The notes below the pieces were generated by a model. The model searched no databases. It was not told where the DNA came from and worked only from the letters and a program-made list of their open reading frames with translations. From NCBI GenBank assembly GCA_015501595.1, contig JADNRX010000175.1, positions 1 to 64,000 of the forward strand: a DNA stretch of 64,000 nucleotides, given 5' to 3'. The stretch is from Hymenopellis radicata (Eukaryota; Basidiomycota; Agaricomycetes; Agaricales; Physalacriaceae). Shown here piece after piece: positions 53,431 through 64,000 of the stretch (positions are counted from its first letter, which is position 1; each line of letters opens with the position of its first letter). Both the position numbers and the translations under genes were made by a program.

Positions 53431-54826
53431 ATGCTACCAGGCGGCGGCGCCCCCCGTCTCCCAACCCCCACCGCGCTTTCCCTCACTCCAACTGTCCCCG
53501 ACCCGACCAAGAAATCCCATGCGCGCAAGCGCCCACCCGGCCACGTTCCTCGTCCTCGTAACGCGTTCATCCTCTTTCGCTGCGACTTTGTTCGCCAGCA
53601 GACCATCCCGCATTCCGTGGAGCGCGACCACCGTAATCTAAGCCGTATCGCAGGTATGATGTGGAGGGGAATGACTGAGGAGATGCGCAAGCCCTGGATG
53701 GCTATGGCGGAACGAGAGAAACGGGAGCATGCAGAGAGATGGCCGGAGTATAGGTATAAGCCTGAGGGGCTGGTGGGACCGAAGAGGAAGGTTAAATTGA
53801 CGGGCGCTGGTGAGGAGACGGATGGTGACGAGGAGTTCGAGGTAGGAGGTGACGATGACGAGTATGATGATAGGCGGGTACGGGGCGGGAGAGGCAGAGA
53901 AAGAGAGACGCTGGCGCTGCAGTCGACGTGCCGCATTCGCAGTTGACGTACACCCTCCCTCATCGCCGTTCCTCATCATGCCCGCCTCCCGGTTCACAGG
54001 TCTCTCAGTCGAGTATCTGTGGGCTTGGTACGAGTGATCTTGAGCCACCCTTTACATTCAGCTCGCTACCGCTAGGCGACGAGCAGGTCTATGACCCGGC
54101 GAGGAAATCCAGCGGTGCGATGGCGCAGGACGACATTACCACCTCTCGCCGCCCTAGTCGCGTTCCCACCTTCCACTCCGTCCAACCCATAGGCTCCGTA
54201 TTCGATTCCGGCATCCACCAATCCCAATTGGGAAACCCTTTCTCTTTCAACGGGAGCCACGACGACCTCGGAGCCGCGTGGAACGACACTTTGACTTTTC
54301 CTTGGGGTGCTTCTGTCTCCCCAGATTCCCCCATGCCCCCGCAAGGGAACGCATATACAAACCACTTCATGGCGCCTACCTCGACCTGGGGTACAGCGTT
54401 TGACTATATGCCGCCATCTATGACGCAGGGGGTTCTCTGAACACGCCCTGGGTGTCGCAGCATCATCATTTGGAGAGCGGGCCGTATAGATATATGCTCT
54501 ACACGCCTGCCATTGAAGGGAACGCGAATGGCTTGATGCACAAGGTATGGTTCCTCTTCTCCTTATTGCTCCAGGGTGTTTACTGGTTCCTTCAGGCGAT
54601 GATGAATGGCATACCTTACCCTGAGGCGTGGATCGCTGTGGATTACTCAAATCCATCAACCCCAGTTCTGTCAGCGATGAATGATGGCGATGAACACCGC
54701 GCCTTGACGGGGCGTCCACTTTTCAACGATCCTTTCTCTCCACAGTCTGCGTCCAGTCGTGCGCCGAGTCCGCGACTCCCGCCCATTTCTCCTTTGGAGA
54801 GCGTACCGCTTGGTTTCGTCTTGTAG
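53431..54826 (+). CDS. HMG-box transcription factor, 416 aa
   Basis: Four exons close in frame: 53431-53841, 53898-54390, 54429-54544 and 54596-54826 (1251 nt). Introns are 56, 38 and 51 nt. The HMG box is at about residues 38-108: HVPRPRNAFILFRCDFVRQQ, HRNLSRIAGMMWRGMTEEMR, KPWMAMAEREKREHAERWPE, YRYKP. This is the sequence-specific (SOX/MATA-HMG-like) type. An acidic patch (GEETDGDEEFE) follows, then a Ser/Pro-rich region with HHHLESGPYRYM and PSPRLPPISPLE. Nuclear DNA binding is expected. Related fungal proteins act in mating and sexual development, but no mating-type locus context is visible. The start was chosen at the first ATG in frame. Confidence 0.85.
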
Positions 54827-57800
54827 GCGAAATGTATGTGGAGCTCCATCATTCATGTTTCGATGTTATTTCGTCTCTACGTTCTGTAATCATTAGACCA
54901 CGTCGCCTGGAAGCGGCCTACATACACGTTCCCTATCACTTTCAGTTCCTATGTATACTATATTCTGTCTTCTGTCCTCCCCTGTCTTCTCTATTCAAGA
55001 ATTTCGAATATGCAGTGTAGCCGTCTGTGAGTGGCGTAATTATCCCCGAGAGTTTTGGGTGCATGAATAAGCGATGAAGTACACTCAGGGACAGTGATTT
55101 CCGCTCGCGCTGAGCTTTCCAATTTGTACGTACCGAGTCAACTAACGTCGGCCTTATCTATGGGCCGAGATTTGCTTCTTTTTCGATCAAGCAGTCTCGT
55201 AGACGTGGAGGCGCCTAATAATCCCATTAGCTGTGCGAGTACCGTAACTGAATCGAACTTCATCTCGCGGTTCCCGGATTTCTGCGCGTCTATATGATGA
55301 TAATCATCCTCCCATGGAAGACGCAACTTAAGAAGCTGCACGGTCACCGATATCTAGTTCCCGAATCACTACTAGTACAATCCCGCGAAATACATCGTAG
55401 TTGTTCCTAAAATATGAGTCAGTTATTCTCTGTGAGTATTTGAAGGTGTCAGTAATTGTTACTGGCAGGGAATTGGGCCGGAGCTGCGCCGCTGAGATTA
55501 AAAACTTCACGTCACTCGCATTGTCCGGGTCAGGATGAACTGAAACGAAGTAGCTAGCGCCGGCGGTTCGAGAAACGTAGGACAGTGTGTAAGGAACTTC
55601 GCACAAAATGCACTGCGCTAGATATATGCTGAATAGTTATCATAGCGCCAGTGCATTTTGTGCGAAGAAGCCGTAGACTCAGCATGGCGACGACCATCAA
55701 AGGTCGCGATGAACATATTGCACTCAAACAAACCATGCACTGTTTAGGAGGGTTGTGTTGACATTGGCAGACGTCGATCTGTCATGCACTCTGTCTCACG
55801 TCTTGGACAACGACATATAGCGCGGGCCCTTGAAGGTGGTCAACGGAGAACAGAAAAGTGAAAGAACCATAACTGCACATCAAATTAGTGAATGACGACC
55901 AATACATTGCCACAACGAGTACCCGGAATCTGGTAAGGCCCAGGACAGGAACGAAAGCAGAGCCTCCTTCCTCATCAATGTCGCAGAGTATATCGCTAGA
56001 TAGATCGACGTCTCCACCATCACGTCGGTAAAACCCAAGCTGTGTTTCTCCAGAGTTCGAGGCTGAGCTTAGATGCCCATCATACTACCCCGCAAACACA
56101 ACAATTAAAGCGAACTTGTCAAACTCTCAACCCGTCTTCGACGCGGCCCCACATAGCGAGAAACTTACGAGTCCTTCCGCCACTGCAAATATGGTAATAT
56201 GAAACACGATTTAGCCTTGGATTTAGCAGGTATACAGAGTGAGTGACTCTTGGCGTTCTGCAGCTGAGGACAGACGAAGGTCATCAAAGCAAAACTATAA
56301 CAAGTCGTATACCTTCAAAAGACCGTTAGGCTCGTGTAGGAGGGATGAATAAGTGTATAGAGACTTACGCATGTATCAATTCAAAAGCCACTTGACCAGA
56401 TGATTCCAAAAGGCCAAGTTTAGAGTCCGCGAATATGTATATATATGAGAATCGCTTCCGGACGTATCTGAAGCAGCGATTCAACGGAAAAAGAACCGAC
56501 AATTTGGAAACAACTGAACGAGAGTACGAATGATCAATGCAATTCCCAAGGCAATTCCAGAAAATATGCTTCATAGATGAAGGTAAGCAGCGACCGGAAA
56601 GCGATAGCAAAGCTCATGGCGGTTCGAGGTGACATTCGCAACCCTAACCCTTGGTTGGCTTTAAAGCGATCACCTGACCTAAGCGCGCGCCAAGTAATTT
56701 ACGGTAAACAACCTTCCCTTACCATCGAAGTATGACTCATTCCCGATACTTCGCGGCCGTTGGGAACGCTTGGAGTCATATCTGCTTAGCTTCTGAACGC
56801 GGTCCACTACCATAAGGATGGCCCTTACCAAACTCATACTGTGCCAAGACGAAGTTATGCAACGTCGCTCGATTTCACTGACCGATGATTTAGCAATTTA
56901 GAGTACCACTAGTCTCCCGTACTACTGATGAACAGGGAGTGGGGAGGCACCGCATACAATCTTTTCATCAGTTACTACGAGGCTAATTGACACGTCCACT
57001 GATCCTTTGAGTGATGATCACACAAAGTGAAAGCGAGTGTTTCATAAGCTTCATTCTTGCGCGCCTGTTTTTGTGGCCATAAAAGGAATACGATGCGCTC
57101 AGAGGGTGAGATTGACCTCTGGCATCAAGACGGGTAACGGCGCATATTATCTACCGACGTCTAAATCCGAGCCGTCTCCACTCGCTGTCAGAAATGGCAA
57201 GCGGTAAATCCTGTTTCCCACGAAATGTTCAAGACCCTAGGCGTAGTACTACCCCGCTTCGAACTCTGACAGAACCCTCGTTCTCTCACACACAAAGTTG
57301 CTGCGCCGCATGAAGCAATTGCATGCGGTAGAACCAAATCGGATCCAAGAACTGGCCTAAATGTCCCATTCTCTATAGCCACCTTCGGCACGTCGATCGA
57401 CTCATGTGTTGTGGCGCCTTCATGGGCAGATCCGTACGAGGCGGGGACGAGTCAATCAGTTTAAAATGCGGATCTCCAACTTGAAGAGCGTACTATTGCC
57501 ACTTTCCGGGCGCTAGAACAATAATATGAATGGCTGCGCAACGAGAGACACGTTCTCATGAAACGAAAGGCTACGTAGGTCTGCGGCGCCCCAGTCGGTA
57601 CTTACCTCTTCACTTTGTAGTCGGAGAGCCTAGGATCTCTCGGCCCTGTGCCTCATGTTCCAAATGGTGTAGGCAAACATAACCCAATATCCGTCTCGGA
57701 AACAGAGCCGCATCCAGCAATGAAACCAACATTGCCTGATGGCCGATAATTCCCTCCGTGCGCAGGTAGTTCAAAGCGGTGGATACCTAGGGCTCCACTG

Positions 57801-58429
57801 GATAGAGGCGGGCAGAAAGTCCGCCCCAATGTCTGTCAATCCTCCTATCAAAAAATAGCGATTGCAGTGCGACTTTTTTTGATATTCGCTTTCAGATTCC
57901 TCCTATTGCGGAAACGATGACAATCCCCCTGATCCTAGGCAGGCCGCGGGGCGGTGCCCATTTCGTGTTCTGTCCTTTTCGCACACGTTCTTGTTCTAGA
58001 GGCTGTGGTCCTCATGACTCGGTCTCACCCTCCACGGCAACGATTCCCAATTATCCGACCACGTCGGCTTAACGATTGGAGGCACTGGCCATTTACGTAT
58101 ATCGACCCTACATCCATCAATCCGAAACCTGATGGTCTTCAGCTCTTCGGAATTAGATCACGACACTCCTTATAAGTCGCAGGCCAAGGTCGTTGGCCTC
58201 CCTTCTCGTTTAACGTTCCCCGCCTCCCCCGCGGCTACCTACAGCTTCGTCGCTTCTTTTTGTGAGTTCCCGCTCTCGGCTGCGTGTATTCACCGTGACT
58301 CATGTTTCTTAAGCGCGACTGCGATCGATTTAGACGCCCAATCCACAAAACTCGCGCACGCGTCTACCCCCAAAGCCGTTGCCCACCACGCCTTACCCAC
58401 TGCTTTTCGCTCAATCCTATGAGTCTGAT
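54827..58429. other. 3.6-kb gap without recognisable genes; one hairpin
   Basis: Both strands were read; open frames are short and lack domains and splice patterns. A strong inverted repeat is at 55597-55668 (listed separately). The right end (about 57900-58429) is C/T-rich and is probably the GATA gene promoter and 5' UTR. Long upstream regions are usual for developmental transcription factors. Confidence 0.4.
55597..55668. repeat. Perfect-stem hairpin
   Basis: CTTCGCACAAAATGCACTG at 55597 is repeated in inverse complement at 55650-55668, with an additional GCGC pairing across one mismatch, around a loop of about 27 bases. No TA or longer target duplication is obvious. It could be a tiny MITE, a structured RNA or a transcription terminator. 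Confidence 0.6.
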
Positions 58430-59429
58430 ATGTACCCCAACATGACTCATTCTATGTTGTTTCAATCCGGCGATGATGAGTTCGATTTCGACATTCGTCC
58501 ATCCCCAAACACGTACCCAGGCTCGACAATGTCTACTGAAGGATCGATTTACGCGCATAACGCATCTTCAGAGCAATGGGCTTTTGGTGAGTCGCCATTG
58601 TAACCTACTCTAGGTAGGCGCTGATGCTGTGTCCTCAACAGCTCCAAACTCCACCCCGCCACTCAGCACTATTCCCTCCTCATACCAGCGTCGCGCGTCT
58701 AATGGGATGGAGATGACTCTCCCCTCGGTTCCGTGGCCATCTGGGAGCGGCTACCGGTCTGGTGACTCCTTGGACACCGATTTCCCACTCTACCCCCGCA
58801 GGTACTCGTCCGTGAGGACCAACTCTGCGACTCACTGGACCTCGACGAGTCCCGCTACTGTCAGTCCTTCACAGTGGTCATCCGTGCCCGATCAATCATC
58901 CTACTGGGATCCTGCTAGCGCGTTCACACTCTCGGACCTGGTGGAAGAATCGAAGCCAGACATTTCCCAGCTGAGCGGCTCGAGAAGCCCGTCCACGACG
59001 TCCGCTTCAGAAACGTCTACTACCTCGCGTACTCCCGCCTCCCCTTCCGCTTCCAGCACCGACGCCCCCAAAAAGTCGTGCTCACACTGTCACGCTACCT
59101 CCACGCCATTGTGGCGCCGGGAACCTGGCACGTTGAAACCTCTATGTAACGCGTGCGGTCTATATCTCCAGCAGCGTAACAAGCTGCGACCACAAGAGCT
59201 TATCGATGCAGATCAGGATAACGACCAGGATGAGGGCGAGCGTCCTGAGGGAGGGCCGGAATGCAGTCATTGCCACACGCGCAACACCAGTGTTTGGCGA
59301 CGGAGCAAGACTGGTGCTCAGCTCTGTAACGCATGTGGTGTTTACGCGCGGCTACGCGGCAGGGATAGGCCATTGAGCTTGAAGAGGAACAAAATCAAGC
59401 CAAGATCGAAACACGCAGCGAAGCAGTAG
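58430..59429 (+). CDS. GATA transcription factor with two zinc fingers, 314 aa
   Basis: Two exons (58430-58586, 58642-59429; 945 nt in frame) around a 55-nt intron with GTGAGT donor. The N-terminal half is Ser/Thr/Pro-rich. Finger 1 (about residue 200) is CSHCHATSTPLWRREPGTLK then PLCNACGLYLQQ. Finger 2 (about 260) is CSHCHTRNTSVWRRSKTGAQ then LCNACGVYARLRGRDRP, followed by a basic tail (KRNKIKPRSKHAAK). Two C-X2-C-X17/18-C-X2-C fingers bind GATA sites. Fungal two-finger GATA proteins include iron-uptake repressors, but the cysteine-rich linker of those is missing here, so nitrogen or developmental control is equally possible. Confidence 0.9.
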
Positions 59430-61265
59430 TGTCGCCTCAGACACGAGCATCATGTGGTGAACGGAACGGAAGGAACGCAAAGAACATATCGTCTACGCTT
59501 ACTTGGATATTGACCCAAGGACACGGCCGCTCTGAATTATCTATATGCTCCATTAAAGATATTTACTCTATGTTATTCTGTAGACGTGCGCCAGTAGGAC
59601 TACGGTGGACTTCATTCCCCGGTGTTTGGGGCCCTCGGTAGCCTTACGACGACGATTACTCTCATACCGCTCATACCAACGCCTACTCGGCTCTCTGTAC
59701 AATACATTTCTTCGCTCGTCGATCAAACCCTCTCGTGACTGCACCCCAGCGTCAGGGCATCCAAAGCACTGCCTGTCAGAGTCAAAGGAGCGCCTTTAGG
59801 CTCATCCGCCCGGATAAACTCGTGCTTTCGACACTTGACCTTTACTACCTCACACGATTTCAGCGGGGGCGATGCCTTCTATTTACTCACTGCATAATTA
59901 TGCCTTCGATTTCATCGTGCTCTCTCCATAAGGGTAGATTGTTTAAACCTTCCCTGCTAATCCAGGCACATACGGCGTCGACGGTATAGAGTCAGACACA
60001 GCCTCCTGGCATGATGAAATGATGATGATCGGTTTGATGGGATTTGCACCAGTAATGTGGTTCCGGAGTTTCGGTTATGGGATTGCCTTAATAGCTCACC
60101 GTCTTATCCTCGTAGTGGTGTATACATCATGACGTGGGGCGGCCACGACGAGGAAGATCAACGTGCGGTGCGCCGTTATTTCACACTAGGTCAGGGAAAC
60201 GGAAAACTGGAAACGGCGCTGGTATGATTATCGTAGAATTATGCTTGAATTATGCACGAACTAATACACTTATTGAAGTCCAGATCCAGATAAAGACGGA
60301 GAAAAGCCTCAATGGTATCCTCTGCTTGTGCGCCACATTTGATGCCGGCGTTCGCATATCAAAATCCAGTGCGCGCTTGTGTCGGTCTAAGTGTAAATCT
60401 CCGATATGGAGGTAAGTAATACTTCCAGACTGATATCACAAACTGACGATTAAAGCCATAGGTGGAGCACTAGAGTAACTGATCAGCCACAATCTCGCGA
60501 ACGCTTACACTGAGACCGACTCTATGTTGTAGGCGGATGTCCGAGGTATAGATAGCGGCGTCATGCAGCGTTGTACTCTCCGGATAAACATTCGTTCTTA
60601 TCCGGAGGATAGACGTGGAAGGAAATAACAACGGATGAGATCAAGAAGGACCGGCGGTACAGTCGCTACTAACGCCACTTCGAATGAGCCTGTCAGATGC
60701 CGAGTTATATTTCCGTTTAGCCGAGATTCTTACCAACTCAACCGTGGTCAGCAAAGAGTAGCGAGAATCCGCTACGTTTTGGTCGGTTGCCTTTCAATGC
60801 GGCTCTCAGGAAAGCACAAGGGTACGCGATGCGTAAGTAAGTATCCGACATGGAGATGTTTTGAAATCTGTGTCTCTTCTGGCTTTTATCGTCATTCCCT
60901 GAATCCTATTCATACAGAGATGAACAGTCCCTCATATTCTGCCCATCGAGCTCCGTAGTGATTCCCGAATCCCACTACGCACCACTTTTCGTGGTTGCAT
61001 TGAAGCCAGACGATCTCGGTAGCGGAGCGACGTACATTGAAACGGTAATTTGTAACGAAAGTAGTATTGGACGTGAGCTGAGGGATAGTCAGGCTCTCCA
61101 GACGTCCCCACGGACACCCCCGTATGCAGCGATATGCACGACAGACTCAGTATTACAGTGTTTCATATACATCTAGTTTGGCGCCTACACCGTTCTTAGA
61201 ATCCTGCACATATCTATAACGGAATCATTAGAACGGTAATGAAGTAAACAAAATCCGCGAAGAGC
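59430..61265. other. No gene recognised
   Basis: 3' region of the GATA gene, then sequence with short open frames (for example 60635-60958) that have no domain and no partner exons. Nothing firm. Confidence 0.35.
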
Positions 61266-63770
61266 TTACCTTATGCGCGTCATCTCAAAGCGTGGTGTTC
61301 CAGCGGCAATGGTATCTGGGATCCACGAGTCATTCAAGAGTCCAGCTGTTGCCAAAAACCTCGATTCGAGGAGAGGTTCGTCGGGTGTCCTTCGAGTTGG
61401 CCCAAGCAGAATGTAAGTGAAAAGAGAAAGAAGAAGGCTACAGACAAGTGTAACGACAGCCTTCCACACGACAATTTCTAAACGCGCTTCAATCCGTGCC
61501 GTCTTGAACTCCGCGGCATTCAGACGCATGGAATCGTCTAACGTGGTTTTGACGCATTGGGGGTGCGGTGTCCCGAATTCGAATAGGGAGTCGCAGAGCT
61601 GCCACGTGTTCCACAAATAGCTCGCGGTCATGTTTTCTAGTCGACTTTCAAAGACATTCAGCCTTTGATCGTCTCGAACCATCCTCATCAGGACATCGCC
61701 CATCAGTTGCCGGTCCTGCCATGGATGTCCTTGGCTGTCCTCACAAGGTGCGGATACGAACATTTCAAGGAACTCTCGGGCTAAGAAGTCTGTGTTGTTC
61801 GTCGGATTGGAGTCCGTCCATGAGAACTGACTCCATTGATGGGGAGGTGCGGAATGGACGGTGAAATTAGCTTGGGGTTGGCTCGTCTGGCTGAGAGGAA
61901 CAGTGGCCTCAGACGTGGTTAGAGTGCATCCAATCGTCTGAAAGTAGGTCTGGACTTCGTGATCAACGACCGCCGGATTATCCTTGAGCATACTGCGGCA
62001 ATCGGCGTCGCTACTTCCATCCTGATGACACCAAGCCCAGTGCTCCAGGCCAATTTCTCCAACCGTCACCGTACTGATGTTGCCGACGAGACCCGTCGAG
62101 TCGTGCAGGAGCCGCACAGGATCACGGGCTGCAAGCATGAACACAAAATCGCTGGAGACTCCACGTTCGATAGAGTCCCAGCGATCAGCGAAATTCCAAG
62201 ACTGGACGTAGAGCTTCATGCTCCCGCTGGGATTCTGGATGTCAGGCTGTTCGATGGCCCAATCGAAGCTCAGAGACAACGGCGGCTTCGTGCTATTCCC
62301 GTAGGAGTACTTCCGTGTCGGTTGAAGAGATCCGCTAAGATTATAGCCGACTGTTTTGTTGATGATATGTTCGACGTAGTAGTTCCAATTGGAGCCTCCA
62401 TTGTCCGCTGCCGAGAAAGCCGCATAGTTCGGATCGGGATAGAAGGTAAGTTGCTCAGTGTCTATCAATCCGCACTGAACGTTCATTTTCGTCGCGTTCA
62501 CTTCAACTATGGGATCGTTCAGCAATCGGCGAAGAGCGACATGAACAAAGTTAGTACCAGCGTTGAACGTTCCGAATTTCTTTGCATTCCACGCTGGCAA
62601 GTCGTGCAGTAAGCTGAAGCGTCCAGCGGATGAGTTTAAGTAGAAGAGCAAAGAATGTCAGACGTACTTTCCCAAAAGACCAGGTTGAGTAGTTCCAGAT
62701 GCGTAAGTCACCCTCACGTCGTGCCTAGCACTCTGTATAAAAGACATCAGAGGCGCTGCACGAGCCATCACGATGAGACCCTGCTCACCCGCCACATATC
62801 CTGCATTCCATAAAACTCGGAACCAAGTGTTGTGAAATCTTGACATTTGTTGTACTTCTGGTCTCGGTGAGCAAGAGTTGGATACGTGAACGGGGTGACA
62901 TGATTTCGGACGGGTGCCGAGAAATTGTAAACCGAGTCGTAGACATTGATACCTATCGTATCGAATGAGCAAAGATTGAATATTGATTAGAACCCTGCGT
63001 ACCTAACACGCTCGAAGAGGAAATTTTTAACACTTCGCCAGCACCAAAGTAGACAGGGATGGCCAATAAGACCATGCGAGATACATCCTTGAAGCGACGT
63101 GGGCTGAAAAGACCGTTAGCGACCGATGATCCAAGACCAGTCCACGCCTGAAGGCGAAAGTCCAGGTCGATGATCGTTTTGGCTAACGGATGTGCGTAAG
63201 CACGTCGCCAGAAAGTAAAGGAATTTGAACACACGATTCCTAATAGCCGCATCTACAGCTAGGCTGCTCGTTATCAGGTATAGGCCAGATACGCTGCCTG
63301 TCCAGAACACTTGTGATACGACGGAGATAGCGCTGGTAACGTAGCTGACCTGGAGCAGTTCTAAGCTGGAAAACAAACACCACCAGAATGAGGGACGTAC
63401 ATTATCGAGCGGAATCTTTATGTGGTGTTCCAGCCTCAAGAGCGACGCGACGAGGAAGGTGAGGCTGACGAGACACAGTAGACCATGTAGGAGGTGTGCA
63501 CCGATAAGCCCCGGGGAGTGACGAAGCGGTGAAGGCTCAAACTCTTCGTATTGGCACTTCTTGAAGTCGGGGGAGGGAGAACCAGTCAAGGTTTCTGTGT
63601 CGTTGTACTGTCCGTCTCCCCACTCTCCAACGGAGCTGGTCCGTCTGGACGGCCTGACATTCGTACCGCATGAGCAACTTTACTAGCAGGAGGAAAGGTG
63701 AGGTAGCGTACATCAGTGGCTCAGCCACGAAGCTCATTTCGACGTCGGGTGGGGCGGAGAAAAGACGCAC
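61266..63770 (-). CDS. Large multi-pass membrane protein, mushroom-specific family
   Basis: Several exons on the minus strand, stop at 61266. Start is near 63770 or further right (MRLFSAPPDVEMSFVAEPL; 5' end uncertain). In order: NDTETLTGSPSPDFKKCQYE; membrane segments LIGAHLLHGLLCLVSLTFLV, then LLQVSYVTSAISVVSQVFW; WTGLGSSVANGLF; VLLAIPVYFGAGEVLKISSS. An extracellular region follows from VYDSVYNFSAPVRNHVTPFT through many NxT/S sites (NATK, NKTV, NNTD, NMTA) and paired Cys. Last comes a C-terminal membrane helix VVWKAVVTLVCSLLLSLFTY and a short cytoplasmic tail. Introns seen include 62954-63003 and about 62750-62806 (GTGAGC...ATACAG). Family known only as large transmembrane proteins of unknown function in Agaricomycetes; a surface or sensor role is speculative. 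Confidence 0.7.
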
Positions 63771-64000
63771 TAGCAGGTGGGGTAAAAGAAGGGAAGTGGG
63801 TGGTTAGTAGACGCTGACTCGTCGACATGGAAGGGCCCTATTTGATGCCTCCATGACTCTCGCGTTTGTCAATCATCAGAGCCATGTGGACGACAAGATC
63901 ACGGTGATGGCGTAGTATCCTGGAGAGGGAACCATGAGAATGCAACTTGTAGGAATCAAAACAGTGACTTTTACCTTGGACACGAAGTCTTTCCTGCTAC
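63771..64000. other. 5' region of the membrane-protein gene
   Basis: No further gene is supported before the window ends; it may contain an upstream exon or the promoter of the minus-strand membrane protein. Confidence 0.4.

Noticed and set aside
1..64000. CRISPR arrays, rRNA genes, bacterial operons or replication origins
   Set aside because: No regularly spaced direct repeats with unique spacers, no rRNA-like sequence, and pervasive spliceosomal introns show a eukaryotic nuclear region.

Overview
The window looks like an accessory, transposon-rich stretch of a filamentous basidiomycete (Agaricomycete) nuclear genome. The genes carry many 40-60 nt introns with GTRNGT donors, CTRAY-like branch sites and YAG acceptors. 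The families present (KDZ transposase with a CxC2 cysteine cluster, MYND-finger genes, an HMG-box factor, a two-finger GATA factor, a GT61-type glycosyltransferase, Ty3/gypsy) are typical of mushroom-forming fungi. No rRNA, CRISPR or bacterial-type operon was seen. Exon models below were checked by adding exon lengths and phases by hand; where a model does not close this is said.

Layout. (1) 1-1.05, 9.64-13.57 and 25.77-29.44 kb are three copies of one segment; the two complete copies are nearly identical. The segment carries a divergent gene pair: a small two-RRM protein (-) and an OPI3-type phospholipid N-methyltransferase (+). The middle OPI3 copy is broken by a TA-target MITE; the right copy keeps a scar of the same MITE but has an intact exon after it. 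(2) 1.4-9.6 kb holds a truncated mitochondrial-type RRM gene, a MITE, a degenerate three-unit tandem repeat with conserved exon/intron structure, and unassigned sequence. (3) 14-25.3 kb, between the two complete duplicates, holds an unknown 203-aa gene, a 1.3-kb hAT-like element with 8-bp target duplication, three unknown spliced genes and an 11-exon KDZ transposase with one in-frame stop. (4) 29.5-31.5 kb is unexplained, followed by an unknown spliced gene whose end is replaced by an LTR. (5) 33.04-39.12 kb is a Ty3/gypsy element on the minus strand, with an F-box/LRR-like gene tail on its right side.

(6) 40-43 kb holds a Pro/Tyr-rich gene tail cut by another MITE and a 520-bp element with 48-bp inverted repeats. 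(7) 43.5-48.8 kb is a tandem pair of MYND-finger genes (left intact, right decayed) with a divergent pseudokinase between them. (8) 49.4-50.2 kb is a decayed GT61-type gene. (9) 53.4-59.4 kb holds the conserved-looking genes: an HMG-box and a GATA transcription factor separated by 3.6 kb without recognisable genes. (10) 61.3-63.8 kb is a large multi-pass membrane protein of a mushroom-specific family.

The genes do not form one pathway. The most unusual part is 9.6-29.4 kb: repeated duplication of a lipid-methyltransferase/RRM pair with MITE insertion and apparent exon repair, bracketing a KDZ transposon and its uncharacterised neighbour genes.
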